NCBI GenBank assembly: GCA_017610545.1
Contig: JAFCBV010000045.1
Span: forward strand, 1 to 7,596
Direction: 5' to 3'
From: Candidatus Nanohalarchaeota archaeon
Lineage (GTDB): Archaea; EX4484-52; B79-G9
DNA length: 7,596 nt
Position 1 is the stretch's first letter; every line of letters begins with the position of its first letter. Made by a program: the position numbers and the translations under genes. A model generated the notes under the pieces. It ran no database searches and had not been told where the DNA came from. It saw only the letters and a program-made list of their open reading frames with translations. This document shows positions 5,899-7,596 of the stretch, piece after piece.

Positions 5899-5906
5899 TT
5901 TAAAAA
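5899..5906 (-). promoter_or_regulatory. TATA box of the 93-residue CPVC gene
   Basis: TTTTTAAA, centred 26-27 bases before ATG 5876, predicts a leaderless transcript and separates this gene from the RNA terminator immediately upstream. Confidence 0.55.
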
Positions 5907-5933
5907 TCTTTGGTTCGTATTTTTTGTTTTTTT

Positions 5934-5978
5934 AAAAAAGAAAAATTAAAGCACGCCGGAAGCCTTCCGGCATGCTTT
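5934..5978 (-). terminator. Strong hairpin plus T-tract ending the RNA candidate
   Basis: On the minus strand AAAGCATGCCGGAAG and CTTCCGGCGTGCTTT (5948-5978) can pair along 15 positions, one of them G-U, with the tip opening as a small loop. AATTTTTCTTTTTT follows (5934-5947). This looks like an intrinsic terminator; in archaea the T-tract alone can be enough, and the hairpin may also protect the 3' end. Confidence 0.75.
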
Positions 5979-6168
5979 GAATGGAGGTTGCCCTGGTGGC
6001 AAAGGAAGTTGGTTGCTTCATCTCCCGCAAAATATGCATTGGAAGCGTCACACTCAATAGATTCCTTTTCTTTACCGAAAGCAGGAAATTTTACTTTCCA
6101 CACCTTTCGCGCACAATATATGCGGCAAGCCACCAGGAATTTCAGAGCGCACAAACAACCTGTGCAAT
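5934..6168 (-). ncRNA. Candidate structured non-coding RNA, family not recognised
   Basis: This interval has no convincing reading frame but a coherent RNA design on the minus strand. A TATA box (TTTATATT, 6191-6198) predicts a start near 6165-6168. Closing pairs are AGGTTG (6156-6161) with CAACCT (5985-5990), and CCTGGTGGC (6129-6137) with GCCACCAGG (5992-6000), both perfect. Inside lie a small hairpin CGCA/TGCG (6110-6124), a hairpin CGAAAG/CTTTCG with inner GGAAA/TTTCC (6076-6109), and an arm AAAGGAA/TTCCTTT (6062-6068 with 6001-6007) carrying GCTTC/GAAGC. It ends in a 15-bp hairpin (5948-5978) and a T-tract. That hairpin has a G-U pair on this strand but an A-C clash on the other, which favours minus-strand transcription. 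I could not find RNase P P4 core sequences or the SRP helix 8 consensus. Ends are approximate. Confidence 0.65.
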
Positions 6169-6178
6169 GGGCACAGGT
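6158..6178. repeat. Perfect 8+5+8 inverted repeat at the predicted RNA start
   Basis: On the minus strand ACCTGTGC (6171-6178) and GCACAGGT (6158-6165) flank a five-base spacer. The repeat straddles the predicted start site of the RNA candidate, so it could be an operator, or a hairpin in readthrough transcripts from ftsZ. The 3' half shares bases with AGGTTG, which closes the RNA fold, so the two pairings exclude each other. Confidence 0.6.
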
Positions 6179-6190
6179 CACGTGCGTCCA

Positions 6191-6213
6191 AATATAAAGA
6201 GGCCAGAGCCTCT
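6191..6213 (-). terminator. ftsZ terminator hairpin fused to a TATA box
   Basis: After the ftsZ stop, AGAGGC-TCTG-GCCTCT (6198-6213) forms a six-pair tetraloop hairpin followed by TTATATTT. That same A/T tract, TTTATATT (6191-6198), is a good archaeal TATA box placed correctly for the RNA candidate. One short element thus seems to end ftsZ and start the next unit. Confidence 0.6.
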
Positions 6214-6220
6214 ATTTCGC

Positions 6221-7327
6221 CTAGCGTATCACTTCAATTCCAAGAGCGTGCCCTATTGAAGGTCTTGCAGATGTATTAGATGTAGATTCCTGCGTCTGGG
6301 GGCCAAGCACATACTGCGACTTCACGCCCGTTATGATTGTTATAACACGCACTTTTCCTTTCATCTCATCCTCAACACGCGCACCCCATATTGTCTGGGC
6401 TCCTGCATCAAGATGTTTGGATACATATTCCCCAATCTCGTTTATCTCCTCAAGCTTGAGGTCAGGCCCACCGGTTATGTGCACAAGAGATCCGGTTGCA
6501 CCCTTATAGTCTACATCAAGAAGCGGGTTTGACATTGCCTGCTCGACTGCCTCGCGCGCTCGCGCGGCTGAAGAGGATTCAGCGACACCGATCATTGCAA
6601 CTCCGCCTGCACTCATCACAGCACGGACATCGGCATAGTCAAGGTTGACAAGCGAAGGTGTTGAGATTGTTTCTGTGATGCCCTTTATCATAGTCACGAT
6701 AATTTCATCAGCGACTGCAAACGCCTGTTGCAAAGGCATGTTTCCTGCGATTTCGACTAGCTTATCATTCTCAATGACAATTACCGTATCACAACACTGC
6801 CTTAATTTTTGAAGGCCTTCTTCTGCCTTGTGGATTCTTGCGCCTTCAATCTTAAAGGGCATTGTCACAACACCTATAACTATTGCGTTCTGCGAACGGG
6901 CAATCTGAGCGATTATAGGTGCAGCCCCGGTTCCGGTTCCGCCACCCATACCTGACACAAGGAAAAGCATGTCTGCACTCTTCATTGAATCCTTCAACTC
7001 ATTCATTGACTCTTCTGCAGCCTGCTTTCCGATTGCAGGATATCCTCCGGCACCAAGACCTTTTGTAGTCTCCTGACCAAGAAGTATTTTCCTGTCTGCA
7101 CTGATTGTTCTTAGGTGTTTCATATCTGTATTTACTGCAATTGTTTCAGCACCCATTATGCCTACACTGTGCAGTCTGTTAATCGCATTACAGCCCATGC
7201 CGCCTGCGCCGACAACCATGATTTTTGCATCATTGACATCGCCGAAGTCTTCAAGAGACTTATCTGGTGTAAGTCCAAGCCCGCCTGTTATTTGACGCGA
7301 AATTGCGCTCTGTATAATCGAATCCAT
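6221..7327 (-). CDS. ftsZ: Cell division GTPase FtsZ, archaeal FtsZ1 type
   Basis: FtsZ is a tubulin-like GTPase that polymerises into the cytoplasmic ring at the division site. The 368-residue protein shows the nucleotide-binding start [14 protein letters not shown] (38-51), AVNTD (64-68), the tubulin signature GGGTGTG (128-134) and the T7 catalytic loop N228-L-D230-Y-A-D233, which completes the active site of the neighbouring subunit. A short linker (about 343-357) leads to a conserved-looking tail, [11 protein letters not shown], resembling the C-terminal peptide by which archaeal FtsZ1 contacts SepF. The N-terminus MDSIIQSAI also fits FtsZ1. ATG 7327 is chosen because GAGGAGGTT ends six bases before it. 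The ATG at 7369 would translate that Shine-Dalgarno sequence as L-E-E-V-V. No other division gene is visible nearby. Confidence 0.96.
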   Translation of the reverse strand: MDSIIQSAISRQITGGLGLTPDKSLEDFGDVNDAKIMVVGAGGMGCNAINRLHSVGIMGAETIAVNTDMKHLRTISADRKILLGQETTKGLGAGGYPAIGKQAAEESMNELKDSMKSADMLFLVSGMGGGTGTGAAPIIAQIARSQNAIVIGVVTMPFKIEGARIHKAEEGLQKLRQCCDTVIVIENDKLVEIAGNMPLQQAFAVADEIIVTMIKGITETISTPSLVNLDYADVRAVMSAGGVAMIGVAESSSAARAREAVEQAMSNPLLDVDYKGATGSLVHITGGPDLKLEEINEIGEYVSKHLDAGAQTIWGARVEDEMKGKVRVITIITGVKSQYVLGPQTQESTSNTSARPSIGHALGIEVIR

Positions 7328-7333
7328 TTTTAC

Positions 7334-7342
7334 AACCTCCTC
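7334..7342 (-). promoter_or_regulatory. Strong Shine-Dalgarno sequence of ftsZ
   Basis: GAGGAGGTT on the minus strand, six bases before ATG 7327, contains the GGAGGT complement of the 16S rRNA 3' end. It decides the start codon and is the strongest ribosome binding site in the window. Confidence 0.85.
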
Positions 7343-7369
7343 TAAAATACCAACTTTATTTCTTAACAT

Positions 7370-7382
7370 ACATATTATGATA
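7370..7382 (-). promoter_or_regulatory. Probable ftsZ TATA box
   Basis: TATCATAATATGT on the minus strand would place the transcript start near 7348, giving a leader of about 20 bases that holds the Shine-Dalgarno sequence. Another A/T stretch, CTATTAAAGC near 7418-7427, is an alternative. AGATAT occurs twice just upstream, 14 bases apart. Confidence 0.4.
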
Positions 7383-7554
7383 TCTTGCTTCTCATATCTA
7401 TGTTATGTAAGCGAAATGCTTTAATAGCTCATTTTACATTAATATCTCTTAGAAACAATTGATTCGATTGAGCGCGCCAACGCTTTTTCGATGTACCAAA
7501 AACTAACTCGTCAATTAAATTGTGTTTGTTTCAGTTAAGTTCGCCAAAACTTAA
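7383..7554. other. Intergenic region between ftsZ and a divergent gene
   Basis: I find no gene in this stretch. It holds A/T-rich promoter-like DNA, a short inverted repeat AGCG-CGCCAA-CGCT (7471-7484) followed by a five-T run, and the first of two GTTCGCCAA copies (7539-7547; the second is 7588-7596). TTAAATTG near 7515-7522 could be the TATA box for the gene starting at 7555. Confidence 0.4.
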
Positions 7555-7596
7555 ATGGAATCTGAAAGTTTGCTTAATCACTTAGGTGTTCGCCAA
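7555..7596 (+). CDS. 5' end of an unidentified plus-strand gene (partial)
   Basis: An ATG at 7555 opens 14 codons (MESESLLNHLGVRQ) that stay open to the window edge. The stretch is helical and could be the start of a small regulator such as a second TrmB-like protein, whose N-termini often carry a similar L-x-x-L-G turn, but this is a guess. A TATA-like sequence lies about 36 bases upstream; there is no Shine-Dalgarno. Its promoter would be divergent from that of ftsZ. Confidence 0.4.
   Translation, partial: MESESLLNHLGVRQ

Noticed and set aside
5909..5920. tRNA T-loop-like TGGTTCGTAT
   Set aside because: No acceptor or anticodon stem can be built around it.
5934..6168. RNase P RNA or SRP RNA as the identity of the structured interval
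   Set aside because: The near-universal GAGGAAAGTCC core of RNase P is not found; only a partial GGAAAGT occurs, inside a simple hairpin. CCGGAAGG in the terminal hairpin resembles SRP helix 8, but it lies in a long perfect terminator stem without the conserved asymmetric loop.
5900..6259. Three overlapping reading frames of about 92-95 codons on both strands in the ftsZ-CPVC gap, one cysteine-rich
   Set aside because: They overlap each other, resemble no protein family, lack promoters or ribosome binding sites at their starts, and read straight through the hairpins of the RNA candidate.
6221..7369. ftsZ starting at ATG 7369
   Set aside because: The extra 14 codons translate the strong Shine-Dalgarno sequence, and the family N-terminus begins at the ATG at 7327.

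Overview
The window looks like chromosomal DNA from an archaeon, most likely a DPANN lineage (Woesearchaeota/Pacearchaeota-like). This rests on a short archaeal-type triosephosphate isomerase, an ATP-dependent DNA ligase of the archaeal LIG family, a TrmB-family regulator, an FtsZ1-type FtsZ, and TATA-box promoters. The phylum is an inference from remembered family resemblance; 'archaeal' is firm. Genes are tightly packed, mostly on the minus strand, and use standard stop codons. I see no CRISPR array, tRNA, insertion sequence or phage gene.

Layout, left to right. Positions 1-20 hold the first codons of a minus-strand gene that leaves the window, preceded by a TATA box and a cluster of repeated 14-base motifs (64-130). 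Then come a ten-helix DMT/GRP-like transporter (154-1050, minus), a 50-residue two-CxxC zinc-ribbon protein (1102-1254, minus) and triosephosphate isomerase (1276-1935, minus). A 57-bp divergent promoter separates these from a transglutaminase-like protein (1993-2550, plus). Convergent to it is a TrmB-type regulator (2579-3391, minus). Next are the ATP-dependent DNA ligase (3539-5524, minus), a 93-residue CPVC protein (5595-5876, minus), a probable structured non-coding RNA (about 5934-6168, minus) and ftsZ (6221-7327, minus). A plus-strand gene begins at 7555 and runs off the right edge.

Two classes of gene start are visible. Transporter, isomerase, ligase and the 93-residue gene have a TATA-like box centred 26-28 bases before the ATG and no Shine-Dalgarno sequence, as expected for leaderless mRNAs. 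ftsZ and the TrmB gene have clear Shine-Dalgarno sequences and short leaders. This pattern was used to correct several start codons.

The most notable unexplained object is the interval between ftsZ and the 93-residue gene. It has its own TATA box, fused to the ftsZ terminator hairpin. Two closing helices bring its two ends together around a branched core, and it ends in a strong hairpin followed by a T-tract. I do not recognise it as RNase P RNA, SRP RNA, tRNA or rRNA. Functionally the window mixes central carbon metabolism (isomerase, a possible sugar transporter, a sugar-type regulator) with replication/repair and cell division; only isomerase and zinc ribbon look like an operon.
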